Origin: CAZFLM01 sp964519955
GTDB taxonomy: Bacteria > Armatimonadota > Chthonomonadetes > Chthonomonadales > CAJBBX01
DNA: 64,000 nucleotides
Assembly (NCBI GenBank): GCA_964519955.1
Contig: CAZFLM010000009.1
Span: forward strand, 1-64,000
Direction of reading: 5' to 3'
This document shows, in pieces, positions 26,701 to 34,903 of the stretch (position 1 is its first letter; every line of letters begins with the position of its first letter). The notes beneath the pieces were generated by a model, which was given only the letters and a program-made list of their open reading frames with translations, was not told the origin of the DNA and made no database searches. A program made the translations under genes and the position numbers.

Positions 26701-28565
26701 GCCTTGAACCCCTCTTGGCCCTTGGGGAAGGAGGTGTCGTAGTAGTACACCACGCCCTGCGTGTAGTCGATGGTCCCCTGATTCGGCTCCACGTTCATCG
26801 TATGGGCCGTCATGGTTCCGTCGGTGCTGGTTCCGAGCCACAGGCGCACGGTAATCGGGGTCTGCCCGCCGCTCGGGAGCGTGTGGTAGACGCGAACCTG
26901 GAACCGAACCCGGGTCTGAGTGGTAGCGCGCGATCGCCGCGCGTTGCTCGACACGGCGGTAGTCGCCGAGTACGGAGGAACAGACTCGCCGGCGTACGAT
27001 GGCGAGAGCTGCAGCTTCTGGTTCTCGAGCAGGTCGTCCGTCCAGTGGCCGTCGGACAGGATCGGCGTGACGTATGGGTGCTTGTACTGGTTCGCCCAGG
27101 ACGTGTCACCCGGGTAACCCATCGGGTCGTCGGTGTCCGCCAACCGCGAGTACACCGTCGGCGTCGCCGAGTAGTTCTCGTAGTACTGCGTCACGCCCGA
27201 GGACGGATCGGCGGGATTCCACCCAGTCACCACGAAGTTGAGCCCGTCCGCACCGCTCCACGGAGTGGTGTCCGGCCGGAAGTCCATCGAAGTCATGTAG
27301 TAGTAGCGATACTCTCCAACGCGGCTCTGCGCCTGCGTGTAGTACGGCATCGGAGGCGGGGGAGACATGAACAGCGCGAAGTAGAGCAGCGCGTCCAACT
27401 GACCGAACGCCGCATAGACATTGGCGTACGGGCGGCCGGTGATCACGGCCGAGTTGAGCCGCCCCTGGTACTGCGAGGGCAGCCCGTCCGGGCTGGTGAA
27501 GAGCGGAACCATATCCTGCAGGTCGCCGCCGAACGGAGCGATCGTGTACTCCGTAGGTAGCATCGTATAGCGATACAGCACGCCGCTGCCGTAAGCGGAC
27601 CTCCCCTGCGGGTGCTGCAGCGTACCGTCGTTCGGATAGATGGTTGTTGCGCTGACCGCTTGGTTCGGCTCGATCTCCATCGGGCAGTACTTCACTTCGC
27701 CCTCGGAGCCAGGCCCGGTGAGAACCAGCATAACGCCACTTTGAACGTAAGCGAACCGCGCCTGCGTGGTGTAGTCCGCCAGCGGATAGGCAGTGGTCCA
27801 CACCGAGGGTGGCAAGCCGCTCAGCGTCGACACACGCACGCGCCAGATGTACTGCGTTGCGCCGCCGCCATCGTTCGGGCTGGTGGAATCCTCAGGATTG
27901 GTGCGCAGTCCGTTACCGAGTTGTCCTGTCCCAGGCGCCTTGTCGTCCGCACCGTCCGGAGTAACCGGGACGATCGTGATCGCCGGGCTCTGCGCCTGCG
28001 TATCGTACGTCGACGGATACACGGACAAGTACCCCACCCCAGACGCTGCCGTCTGAGGCTGGGTGCCAGTCTCGTTCGCCACGATGGCCCACGAGACGCC
28101 CGTAGCAGCGGTGCCCCTGCCGCCGCTCGTGATGTTGACACCAGCGGCGGCCGCGATCACGCTGCCACGTACGAACGCGACGAAGTTGTACCCGCCGCCG
28201 GCCTGGTAGTCACGGCGCATCGCCACGCGGCGCACAGCCCCGTTCGCAGGCGTACCGGTGTCGACTAACCGAATATACACGTACGGCACGTTCGGGGCCG
28301 GCGTGATATCCGTTGTGCTGCCCGGATCACGGTAGGGATCGGAAACGCCGGGCGGCACCCACAGCGACTGCCCACTCGAGGGCGTCACGTAGGCGCGGAA
28401 GACGAACCACGTCTTCTCGGTGCCCGCTTCAGAGCCATCGCTCATGCGGACCGCGTACACAGCGGCGCCGGTGATCGTAGGTGCAGCGGCACACCTCGTG
28501 GCACACATCCCCACCAGGAGCGCCAGCACCAGCATCCACCGAAGCGCACTACCAATACGGTTCAT
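20757..28565 (-). CDS. Giant repeat-containing secreted protein (2602 aa) with shared C-terminal tail
   Basis: The signal peptide (MNRIGSALRWMLVLALLVGMCATRCAAA) shows export. From about residue 700 to 1980 there are about ten repeats of 110-140 residues, each with a core like YSVTYTDADNDLP followed by a dY..GvvYty strand and a HtYyFxAxDG strand. These are probable Ig/cadherin-like beta-sandwiches. Residues about 2177-2602 carry the two-module tail shared with three other proteins here: an ISSPL...GWSIIGP...GYWVR module, then a beta module and a FlgD-Ig-like domain (VRTLNQSRAAT...MPAGNYVLRLRATDADG) ending VVLIR. The ATG at 28565 follows GGGGAG. It is probably a surface fibre or matrix protein. 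The first 700 residues are not recognised. Confidence 0.9.
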   Translation of the reverse strand: MNRIGSALRWMLVLALLVGMCATRCAAAPTITGAAVYAVRMSDGSEAGTEKTWFVFRAYVTPSSGQSLWVPPGVSDPYRDPGSTTDITPAPNVPYVYIRLVDTGTPANGAVRRVAMRRDYQAGGGYNFVAFVRGSVIAAAAGVNITSGGRGTAATGVSWAIVANETGTQPQTAASGVGYLSVYPSTYDTQAQSPAITIVPVTPDGADDKAPGTGQLGNGLRTNPEDSTSPNDGGGATQYIWRVRVSTLSGLPPSVWTTAYPLADYTTQARFAYVQSGVMLVLTGPGSEGEVKYCPMEIEPNQAVSATTIYPNDGTLQHPQGRSAYGSGVLYRYTMLPTEYTIAPFGGDLQDMVPLFTSPDGLPSQYQGRLNSAVITGRPYANVYAAFGQLDALLYFALFMSPPPPMPYYTQAQSRVGEYRYYYMTSMDFRPDTTPWSGADGLNFVVTGWNPADPSSGVTQYYENYSATPTVYSRLADTDDPMGYPGDTSWANQYKHPYVTPILSDGHWTDDLLENQKLQLSPSYAGESVPPYSATTAVSSNARRSRATTQTRVRFQVRVYHTLPSGGQTPITVRLWLGTSTDGTMTAHTMNVEPNQGTIDYTQGVVYYYDTSFPKGQEGFKAFYFDADDGNHRAIWPRRPIASMDPWSRFEDVQATGLPARSESVLFGQTTVGKNYTLEPWVNSKPVLSNPSVSPTSGVEGGQYTYSVTYTDADNDLPIDAWVILDNDPVNRRYRMTRDTSTASNSASQGIRYQLVLSQLPASLTQKHNYYFQFRDNWAAQAPIRREYGEWVTLPQGDDNGNPSGWIDGPTIVGNRLPGLSNPSFSASDQANNTATRYDFFVTYTDADNDAPAYVKAYIDLYETATNNIVSAVPDTGTNLVRVNSTTANYVVGEQYHLPSTVRLAAPGAGQEYRYRFQSSDGKGAVAGVGPEVTELQVGDGSTALGLGTARTLTRSVDSPPTYVDTNNTRLWNTDATTLYVWVNGTAAASGNYSIDALQRALVFTSAADPGTSGVVKVSYRHQQVVGPPVVADAAPVLSPTADGLTQPDLNYLTCTPLQGDPTTSFVFTAVYTDADNQAPTMADPTSGATVSAVKLVINGGGTYAMPIHPDDAKLVAIDYRKGVRYTTTVTLPVGKYTYHFEANDGALEGRFPLTTATPTELPGPNVEDIGALSSATIEPFPKGSSSQIYQFKVTYKNSSGLPPSVPIELHVWDSAGTSSTTVPMVLVSSPPDYKTGAVYQNSRLLNGLQTATAEQPLSWGTHRITFGFQDREYSVPTVPADQMLTVNAPPVLSDPTPTQYVTPNPAPRSSTVTFAVKYSDLNGDPPVDATTKAASIKLYVADSAGTYVEITGATLSPAPSTFPEFPATTSQKIIDGQVFTWSMLAKNLPDSTVTGTRNVKFTAVDDFGEAATDLVVTGGLTIGEGGLPSLQGPTVGVGTNDGTVSPAIGTTATSYVYSVIYRHDLNLAPDALTLTLYEGATAVKTVALADFTKVGTDYSAGVQYTYTSTGLFNPGNHTYAFQVTQGSNNAPLPASGTYAGPYVNYAPTLGTAQVVVTAGGVPGSPATVDGTTGFLVPETSGSVKNTYTFRVTYTDADGAITPPSYVKMMSSTNTELNNIVLTPPSGTLDYAAGVVYTSAALTLTAGEKTFHFVAADKSSSDSAAVVLDTVRFPSAVEASKLTVNGAIQLSGPTPSDTVRFGTLAPISGSVSTNYTFSIVYTHEDGTLPSTLNAIVWDATGTSVVGTFAMSAVSPANPTDTQIKLGVTYGVTVPGSSIGGGAHKYSFFASDGSTTTQLPLGTSRFDGPTINYAPTLSLPTAYVYSASTPDGPTSPSYPNASNVLTPAVAGSIQSQYVFRVSYSDADLVAPTSSGYVRVVISDVSNPVTLTAKSTTPDYTGAVVFESAPITLTAGAKTFYFEASDGSDTTRMPTTAEISGLTVRSTLVLSAPTAGTLTPVSGPLSTSFTYQVLYQNADNTAPSSVKLIIDGDATNALTMTKVGTSTDYATGVVYTYTYRFPSTTTARDHTYRFTAVDSLTADYTGYFPGPTATETLSGPLLNTASFTTTPSPLAEGTVGSTYTVAGTLVTDPALITSDNRAVRLQMIRPDGTGFSEDLTVNIDGSFTYTTTAALDQTGDWIARLIWDGVTGKFDSLTKDFTFKATLTGLNIGVGAGQLAMISSPLIPTNADPNSIYHPLDGSGTALPVTVLDMQAWVTSSYLSYNLDAGFPRVTTGMGVWVRPTQAVTLSPQGKVADSTSSYSISVPAGWSIIGPVSLQALAWNTMKVRYQGVEMSLTDGKSPLRNYAWTYDATATGTYKPYKLIQGTAVLNPGQGYWVRATAACELVLPAHSRAAVATRAADLTASQLQVVARTKTAIDTDNFILLDSSARSRAETIEKPPYLGEYVSVQMLPAGTVTVTEGSRAVDTKDVVGFEIASNQPNTDVTVSFPNIAVLGRRYKVTAVDIASGTRRSINSAGTLTYNTGDNSSARRFALIITPATQNARLVISAVRAASRASGGVSMSYTISSDATVQVEVQSITGATVRTLNQSRAATAGSNSVLWDGRNGSGAAMPAGNYVLRLRATDADGNSATYSQPVVLIR
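22600..26460 (-). repeat. Ten in-frame repeats in the giant surface protein
   Basis: Coding repeats of about 330-420 nt. The marker is the codon run for Y-(T/S/K/R)-(D/N/H)-A/x-D-(N/G/L), seen ten times (for example near 26440, 26030, 25340, 22640). The repeats are well diverged in sequence, so they are old duplications. Confidence 0.75.
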
Positions 28566-28773
28566 GTAGGTCTCCCCTGTCTGCACTACTGATCCCGCGC
28601 GTCTACCGACGCGGTCCGCCGCGGCCCACTTCCCTGCGCATGTAATGGGGCCGCTGAATGCACCGGTCGCCTTGCGGCGCCTGCTGCCCAAGGGGGATTG
28701 GGCGGCCGTGCAACGGAGATGTTATCTTGAAGGGTCGATCTGAAGGGAGGGTACGCCCCCCAACGTGCCCGGC

Positions 28774-28799
28774 CGCAGGGCGGGCTTCCCCGCCCTGCG
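28774..28799 (-). terminator. Terminator hairpin
   Basis: A perfect 11-bp inverted repeat, CGCAGGGCGGG / CCCGCCCTGCG, with a 4-nt loop lies 38 nt past the stop of the 896-residue protein gene. It separates that gene from the giant gene. Confidence 0.65.
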
Positions 28800-28837
28800 T
28801 CCGAGCGCACTAAGTGAACACCGGCAGGATGCCGGCG

Positions 28838-31528
28838 CTACCGGATCACAAGGTACTGCACGGTCTGCTTCGCCGTCTGGCCGTCAGCGGTCGAACCGGC
28901 GACCACGATGCTGTAGAGGCCCGCAGGTACAGACACTCCCTTGGCATCGCGATGATCCCAGGTCACGCTCACATCGGTTCCGCTCAGTACGTCGCGCGTC
29001 ACCACGTCGCGGATGTACGAACCATCGGCCCGCATCACCCGAACACGCACCGTGGCGTCCTGCGACGCCTTGAACCCGATGGTTGCCGTCTTGCCGCCGG
29101 CCCTGCTCTGAGCCACCGCGTTCACGATCCTCAGCACGCCGCCCGTCGCCCTCGGCTCGGCCACGAACTTCACCGACCGCGTGCCCGTCTCGCCAAGGCT
29201 CAGCCGGATGGACGACCGCTGGCTCATGGACTGCCGCACACCAGTCGAGCTATCCACCACGTACAGCGTCACCGTCCGCGGCAGAGAGCTGATGTCGGGC
29301 CACGAGAGCGTGACGTTGGCGTTGGCCTCACCGCTCACGCGGAACTCCCACTCCTTCTTGCTCCGACCGCTTGACTGCAGATCCTGGGCGTAGAGCCCCG
29401 ACCTGGTTCCCCAGTCCGCCCGCACAAGCCCGGCTCGGGTGCCGCTCGAGACCGCCGGCGGCTTCTCCACGTCACGCAGATCGTATCCGTCGGCCGAGCT
29501 TGAGCATACGCCGATGTAGTTGCGATCGTCGACCGTCTTGCCGTCGCTAACTGCGATCCGCTGCCGCCAGCCGCCCGACCCAATCCAACTCCGCGAGGAA
29601 GCCCCAACCTTCGCCGACCGGCCCGTGGGCACGGGCAGCAGGAGCGAGATGCCGTCTTTGAGAGACTTCACCCAGTACCCGGAGTACGGCAGCAACTCGC
29701 TGCTGAAGTCGTCCACCCACTCGTAGGCGCCGGCTTCCTTGTCGTACCCATACAGGGTCGGGAGGACCCACTCGTGATACGCGTTGCTCGCAACGTCGAT
29801 CGTGAGAGGCACCAGCACCTCGGGATCGCTGGCATCGGTGTTGATGACCTTGACGTCAGCCCACCGAATGCGCATGAGGAACGGGTTCCCGATCTGGTTC
29901 CAGCCCTTGCTCAGCTTGCGCTCGAAGTAACCGGTCGGCGCCTTCACTTCCGTCGCGCCCTGCAGGCTGATCGTCTGCTGGCTCCCCAGGCGCAGCCAGT
30001 AGCCGTCGCCCGGCTTCAGCGCCGACACCACCTGGTAGTCCGTATACGTGGTGTTCCACTGCAGCAGGTCGAAGTCGAGGGCGCGCAACCCGAGCGCCGT
30101 CGTCGGCGTCGTCACCGAGAACTGGTACGGGAACGACACCATGTCAAGCTCTGCCGGCCAAGTCATATCCGGCAGGGCCGGGATATCGATGTAGCGAGTG
30201 AGGCTCACGCCCTGCGAGCCCGGATCGGCGCTGTACGACACCGAATAGGTGAGCCGCCCGGATCCCTGCCCGTTCGCATTGACCTTCCAGGAGAACCCAG
30301 CCTCCGTGTTCGGCGACAGGGTGCCAAGCGTCTTCGTGGTCGTCTCGCCGGTGGCCAGCGACAGTCCGGTCGGAAGGGTGCTCAACACCGCCCGAATGTT
30401 CTGAATCGAGATGACGTTCCCGTTGTACAGGAATCCAGAGATGGTCAGCGGATTCGGGCTCAGCCGCGCGTCCGGGTCCGTCGCCCCCTTGTCGCTGCTG
30501 TTGACAGCGGTTGCGTCGTACTCCAGCGACCTCGGGGACTCCACACCGGCGACGAGGGTCGGCGTGTTGACGCTCGGCCCAATGACAGGCCCCTCATACA
30601 CCGTGCTGGTCTGAGCGCGACCGACGATCGCGCTGAAGACCTTCTGTTCGGTCGCACCATACACGGTCGGCGTGAAGTACAGAGCGCACGCACCGTCCGT
30701 CGCGAAGCTCTTGAGCGTAGAGGGCACCACCGTCCAGCGCGGGTAGGTAACGTCCGCAGCCGTCCCGAAGACGACTCGGTCCGGAGCACTCGGCACGCAC
30801 GCATGACCAGAGATGGCCAGCAGGCCGCCCACGCTGTGGTCGCCCGTCGAATCGTACGCAATCCAGCGGCTGGGCATCTCGCCGCTCACAAACTCGCGCT
30901 CGCCGCTGAAGTCGCTGAAGCTCGGGGTGATCACCGGTGCGTCCGACCCGCCCGGCACGTCGAAGTCCTGGGCGAAGCGCAGACCGATGCGGTGCGACTT
31001 CACGTCGAGGTTCGTAACCGTGAAACGGTACAGCACCATGTCGTGAACCACGGACACGACGAGGTCCACCTTGATGCTCGGAACCGCCACATCGCCGTCG
31101 CCCGGGCTCGTCACCCAGCTCGCGACGATCTTGCCATCCGTGACGTTCGGGATCGTCTGCCAAGTCCCGTCATCGGGATCCCCGAAGATCAGATCCCAAC
31201 CGCTGGTAACGGTGGTATCGGTCGGCGCGCCGCCGTCGATGCGAATCGTCACGTAGCTGCCGGGCGTCGCCGCGGCTCGAGGGAGCGTCATCAGCGCGCT
31301 CGCAGCCGTGCCCACCTCGTAGATCCCGAAGCGACCGGCTATGTTCACGCTGTTTAGTTGGGCACTGGCGTCGTACCCAACCTCGGCCCGCAGGGTCCCG
31401 TTGGTGATGGACACCGTGCCCGTGGTCTGGGCACGCGTGGTTGCCGCGGCCAGCACGAACAGGCACATCACGGCCACCAGCCGCGCGACACACCGAGAAG
31501 TCCTACCCCGCATTGCGTCCCACCCCAT
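28838..31528 (-). CDS. Secreted protein (896 aa) with shared C-terminal tail
   Basis: A signal peptide (about 1-34, ending TTRAQ) is followed by about 270 residues of beta-rich sequence (GTVSITNGTLRAEVGYDASAQ, LYRFTVTNLDVKSHRIGLRF). Such sequence is found in proteins annotated only as uncharacterised or as having an Ig-like/CARDB-type linker (about 300-440 here). Residues about 462-896 are the shared tail: MVSFPY, GDGYWLR, GWNQIGNPF, then GYDLRDVEKPP...GLYAQD and a FlgD-Ig-like end (VPAGLYSIVVAGSTADG) closing with LVIR. The ATG at 31528 follows GGGAGGAG. The gene is bracketed by hairpins and so is probably a single transcription unit. Function of the N-terminal part is unknown. Confidence 0.88.
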   Translation of the reverse strand: MGWDAMRGRTSRCVARLVAVMCLFVLAAATTRAQTTGTVSITNGTLRAEVGYDASAQLNSVNIAGRFGIYEVGTAASALMTLPRAAATPGSYVTIRIDGGAPTDTTVTSGWDLIFGDPDDGTWQTIPNVTDGKIVASWVTSPGDGDVAVPSIKVDLVVSVVHDMVLYRFTVTNLDVKSHRIGLRFAQDFDVPGGSDAPVITPSFSDFSGEREFVSGEMPSRWIAYDSTGDHSVGGLLAISGHACVPSAPDRVVFGTAADVTYPRWTVVPSTLKSFATDGACALYFTPTVYGATEQKVFSAIVGRAQTSTVYEGPVIGPSVNTPTLVAGVESPRSLEYDATAVNSSDKGATDPDARLSPNPLTISGFLYNGNVISIQNIRAVLSTLPTGLSLATGETTTKTLGTLSPNTEAGFSWKVNANGQGSGRLTYSVSYSADPGSQGVSLTRYIDIPALPDMTWPAELDMVSFPYQFSVTTPTTALGLRALDFDLLQWNTTYTDYQVVSALKPGDGYWLRLGSQQTISLQGATEVKAPTGYFERKLSKGWNQIGNPFLMRIRWADVKVINTDASDPEVLVPLTIDVASNAYHEWVLPTLYGYDKEAGAYEWVDDFSSELLPYSGYWVKSLKDGISLLLPVPTGRSAKVGASSRSWIGSGGWRQRIAVSDGKTVDDRNYIGVCSSSADGYDLRDVEKPPAVSSGTRAGLVRADWGTRSGLYAQDLQSSGRSKKEWEFRVSGEANANVTLSWPDISSLPRTVTLYVVDSSTGVRQSMSQRSSIRLSLGETGTRSVKFVAEPRATGGVLRIVNAVAQSRAGGKTATIGFKASQDATVRVRVMRADGSYIRDVVTRDVLSGTDVSVTWDHRDAKGVSVPAGLYSIVVAGSTADGQTAKQTVQYLVIR

Positions 31529-31730
31529 GAAAGAGCTCCTCCCTCGCGAACCGCCAACATGCCCGCGGACCGCTTCAGCCACGAATACGCCGGCCCCTGT
31601 GCCGCCGACGCGTCTCGCGGCACGACCAACCCCTCGGGGGTAGAGCCGAACGCAGCGCGGCACATTGACACGCGCCGCCTGCATACGGCTATCCAGCGGC
31701 ATGTTTCACCGCTGGGCGATCTCATTCCTT

Positions 31731-31770
31731 CCGGGCTTGGGGGCATGTCAGGCACGCCCCCAAGGCCCGG
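31731..31770 (-). terminator. Terminator hairpin after protease gene
   Basis: A long inverted repeat, CCGGGCTTGGGGGC / GCCCCCAAGGCCCGG (one bulge), with an 11-nt loop lies 9 nt past the protease stop. Confidence 0.7.
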
Positions 31771-31778
31771 CGCACAAC

Positions 31779-34700
31779 CTACCGAATGAGCATGAACGGC
31801 CAGGTCGCCGTCACCGCGTCGCCATCGCCACTCACGGCCCGAACCTCAACCATGTAGGCTCCGGCCGGCAGCTTCCGGCCTGACTTGTCCACGCCCGCCC
31901 AGACCATCCGGACGTCGCCTGCGGTCCCTGCGCGGCTGGCCAGGGTGTTCACCATCTTGCCCGTCGCATCCTTGACTCCCACCGTGTAGGTGGTCGCGTC
32001 GCTGGTCAGGGTGAATGAGATGGCCGCAGAGCCGCTGGAACGGCTGTTCGACCGCACGTTCAGGTTCCGGATGCAGAGCATGCCGTTGGTCGACGCACGC
32101 GACGTCACCGTATAGCGCCGCGTCGTCGCGCCGTCCGCTCCGCTGTGGAACGTAACGAAGCTGCGCGCCCGCATGTCGACAACCTGCCCGGTCGTCTCAT
32201 CCTTGAGCATCAGCTTCACGCCGCGAGGCAAGGTGCCGCCGTTGGTCCAGCGCACCGTCACGTCGCTGTCGGCAACATCCGTGTTCACGACAACCGACCA
32301 CGTCTTGGTGCCAGACGCGCCGCGAATGTCCTGCGCATACAGGCCCGCCATCTTGCCCCAGCCCTCGTTCGACATCCCAACCGACACATACGGCGAGACA
32401 GACGGCGGCTTGACCACATCGGATGCGTCGTACACGTCTGCAGCCCGCGAACTCACGCCGATGTAGTTGTACGTGTCGCTGAGCGAACCAGCGCTCGCGC
32501 TAATCCGCAGAGACCACCCGTTCTCAACCACCGGGCCGCTCTTGCTGACCGACGCACGAGAGACCTTCGACGGCGGAACGATCAGGTCGATGTCCCGCTG
32601 GCTGGTAACCGCGATCCAGTGGCCCTGCCACGCCTTCAGGGTTCCGTTCGGCAGCGACCGGTAGCTGTACCCGTCGGCCGTGGTGTAGCTGTAGATGCTG
32701 CTCAGCAAGTACCCCTGCTCGACGGCTTCAGCGATCGTCAGGCGGGTCGTACCCGTATCGACCAGCAACGCATTGAACGGCACATCGAACGGGAACGGAT
32801 CGCCGATCATGTTCCAACTGATGCCTACGTTTCCGCTGCCAACACCCTTCAGCGGAATGACGAAGGACTTCGAGGCCAGCGACGTGCCCTCCGTCAGGAT
32901 CGGCTTCACTGACTCGAAGTCAGTGAAGTACGCCAAGCCCACCGGACCGCGCAAGTACGCCGTCGAGCTAGGATCGCCGTCCGAACGGATCGCCACACCG
33001 GTGCCGGTGAACGATGCGCCCGAGTTCTTCTGGCCCAGCGAGCCGTAGTACGCATAGCCGGAACCTGGAACCCAGCGAGCCAGCCGGAAGTCCGAGCCGA
33101 GGTACTTCTCCGGCGTCGCGCCACTCTCGAAGTACGGGATGGACACCATGGCCCGCCCCGACGTGAACTGGTGCGGAGTGATCACGAAGTTCCGGGTGTC
33201 TGTGACCGTGATCGACCCCTTCGCCCCACTGACAACCACCGAGTGAGTCCCGGTGGAGAACACACGGTCGCTAAACACGGCCTGGTAGCTCAGAGGAGTC
33301 ACCACACCGGTCGTGCTCTTGCTGGACGAAGTGACGTTCTCAATCGTATAGTCAGTCGCCACCGTGCCGTCGATCGTGATGGTCAGATCTTCCGGCTTGA
33401 TCTGGGCTACCTGAACCACAACCTGCGGCTTCAGCGTCTCGACGGCATCGGTGCTAGCCGTTCCATCCGTATCCGCCTTGCCACCGGTCCCCTGCGGAGC
33501 TGCAACGGTGACACCCACCGCCACCTTCGCCAGCGCCGCAGCGACGTCCATGATGCCGTACCCGTACTCGGGGCTGGGCACCGCGTAGCCAGACACCGGC
33601 CGCGCCGTCGAGGTCAGGATGCCCTTGACCTGGCTCGTCGTAACGCCAGGCACCGACAGCAGCAGCCCGATTGCGCCGGTGACGCACGGGGCCGCCATCG
33701 ACGTGCCCTGCATGTCACCGTAGCTGCCCGCCGCCAACGGCAGCGTGCTCAGGATCATCTTTCCGGCAATGTCATCCCCGCCCGGAGCAGTGATCGTAGT
33801 CGTGCTGCGGTAGGAGGAGAAATACGACCGCCGCCCCAGGTGATTGCTCGCCGCGACGCAGAGGATCTTGTCCGACAGCGGCGCCAGGTTTGCCGGGCTC
33901 TGGGCCGGGTTGCCGGTGTCCCCGGAGTTTCCGGCGGCGATTACGGCAATGATCCCCTTGCTCGCCATATTCATGATGGCGGCGTTCGATGGATCCGTAA
34001 GGTCGGGCGTGTCGCTGGTGTCGTCGCTCCCGTAGCTCATGTTCACGACGATCTTCTGGTTCGGGTACTTCGCCTGGTACTGAAGGATGTACGCGTAAGC
34101 TGCCAACTCGGCCGCAACCGGGAAGCCACTCTCATCGCCCGCGTTGATCGGCAACAGCCGCACATTCTCCCAGGACATCCCGGCGATACCCACCGAGTTG
34201 TTCGCCTGTGCGATCGCGATACCTGCCACGTGCGTCCCGTGCGTGTCCACCGTCGGATCGGTCGGACGCGGATCGCTCGTACCGGTCTGCGCGTTGTAGC
34301 CATCGTCGAACCGGCCCTTGAACTCCGGGTGGTCGATATCCACGCCAGTGTCAATGATGCACACCGTCGCGGTCGCCTGCCCCTTCTCGAGGAACCAGGC
34401 CTCCGGCATCCTCACCTGGGCCAGCGCCCACTGCTCGGCGTAGCGCGGATCGTTCGGAGTCGACGTCCCACCCGACTGGCCATAGATCCGACGTATCTTG
34501 TTGGGGTGTACGTACAGCGCGCTGGGCTGCGCCTTGAGGGTCGCAACCATCTCAGTCGTTGCCGTCACTGTGGCAGGCGCGCCGGTCTTGCGAACCAGAT
34601 ACACGTCCACCAGGCCCTTGGCGTCGACCGCAGCGAACTTGCTGACGACCTTCGCCCCAGCAGACTGGGCCATCGCGTCCACGACCGACCGCGCCGTGCC

Positions 34701-34835
34701 CGCCGAAACGGAGACCAGCGCTTCCCCGTACACGAAGCCCGACCCGCCCTCCGCGTACGCGCTCGGGCACATCACCGCGGCTATGAGCACTACCATCCAG
34801 CCGATCCGCATGGAGGCCAGTAACCTGATGCTCAT
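31779..34835 (-). CDS. Subtilisin-like (S8) secreted serine protease with shared C-terminal tail
   Basis: A 1018-residue exported protease. A signal peptide (about 1-29) is followed by an inhibitor-I9-like pro-region (about 33-115). The S8 catalytic domain (about 125-435) has the full triad: D162 in CIIDTGVDIDHP, H199 in DTHGTHVAG and S379 in GTSMAAPCVTG, with oxyanion N303 in AAGNSG. A linker with an IPT/TIG-like feel (about 440-555) precedes the shared tail (about 562-1018: MVSIPY, SWNMIGDPF, NYIGVSSRA...KPPSVS, GLYAQD, LPAGAYMVEVRAVSGDG, ending FMLIR). The ATG at 34835 follows GAGAGGAG. It lies 68 nt after the CsgG-like gene. It could be a surface degradative enzyme or a maturase for its neighbours. 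Confidence 0.95.
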   Translation of the reverse strand: MSIRLLASMRIGWMVVLIAAVMCPSAYAEGGSGFVYGEALVSVSAGTARSVVDAMAQSAGAKVVSKFAAVDAKGLVDVYLVRKTGAPATVTATTEMVATLKAQPSALYVHPNKIRRIYGQSGGTSTPNDPRYAEQWALAQVRMPEAWFLEKGQATATVCIIDTGVDIDHPEFKGRFDDGYNAQTGTSDPRPTDPTVDTHGTHVAGIAIAQANNSVGIAGMSWENVRLLPINAGDESGFPVAAELAAYAYILQYQAKYPNQKIVVNMSYGSDDTSDTPDLTDPSNAAIMNMASKGIIAVIAAGNSGDTGNPAQSPANLAPLSDKILCVAASNHLGRRSYFSSYRSTTTITAPGGDDIAGKMILSTLPLAAGSYGDMQGTSMAAPCVTGAIGLLLSVPGVTTSQVKGILTSTARPVSGYAVPSPEYGYGIMDVAAALAKVAVGVTVAAPQGTGGKADTDGTASTDAVETLKPQVVVQVAQIKPEDLTITIDGTVATDYTIENVTSSSKSTTGVVTPLSYQAVFSDRVFSTGTHSVVVSGAKGSITVTDTRNFVITPHQFTSGRAMVSIPYFESGATPEKYLGSDFRLARWVPGSGYAYYGSLGQKNSGASFTGTGVAIRSDGDPSSTAYLRGPVGLAYFTDFESVKPILTEGTSLASKSFVIPLKGVGSGNVGISWNMIGDPFPFDVPFNALLVDTGTTRLTIAEAVEQGYLLSSIYSYTTADGYSYRSLPNGTLKAWQGHWIAVTSQRDIDLIVPPSKVSRASVSKSGPVVENGWSLRISASAGSLSDTYNYIGVSSRAADVYDASDVVKPPSVSPYVSVGMSNEGWGKMAGLYAQDIRGASGTKTWSVVVNTDVADSDVTVRWTNGGTLPRGVKLMLKDETTGQVVDMRARSFVTFHSGADGATTRRYTVTSRASTNGMLCIRNLNVRSNSRSSGSAAISFTLTSDATTYTVGVKDATGKMVNTLASRAGTAGDVRMVWAGVDKSGRKLPAGAYMVEVRAVSGDGDAVTATWPFMLIR

Positions 34836-34903
34836 CCGTGCGACTCCTCTCTCGCCCTTCCCGATACTGCTACCGAACCAGCGCCCCGACGGCGCACACG
34901 ACC

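Noticed and set aside
19890..27560. Open frame of 2556 codons on the plus strand
   Set aside because: It runs antisense to the giant surface protein gene. Its translation is Arg/His/Asp-rich without domains, as expected for the complement of a GC-biased coding strand, and it has no ribosome-binding site.
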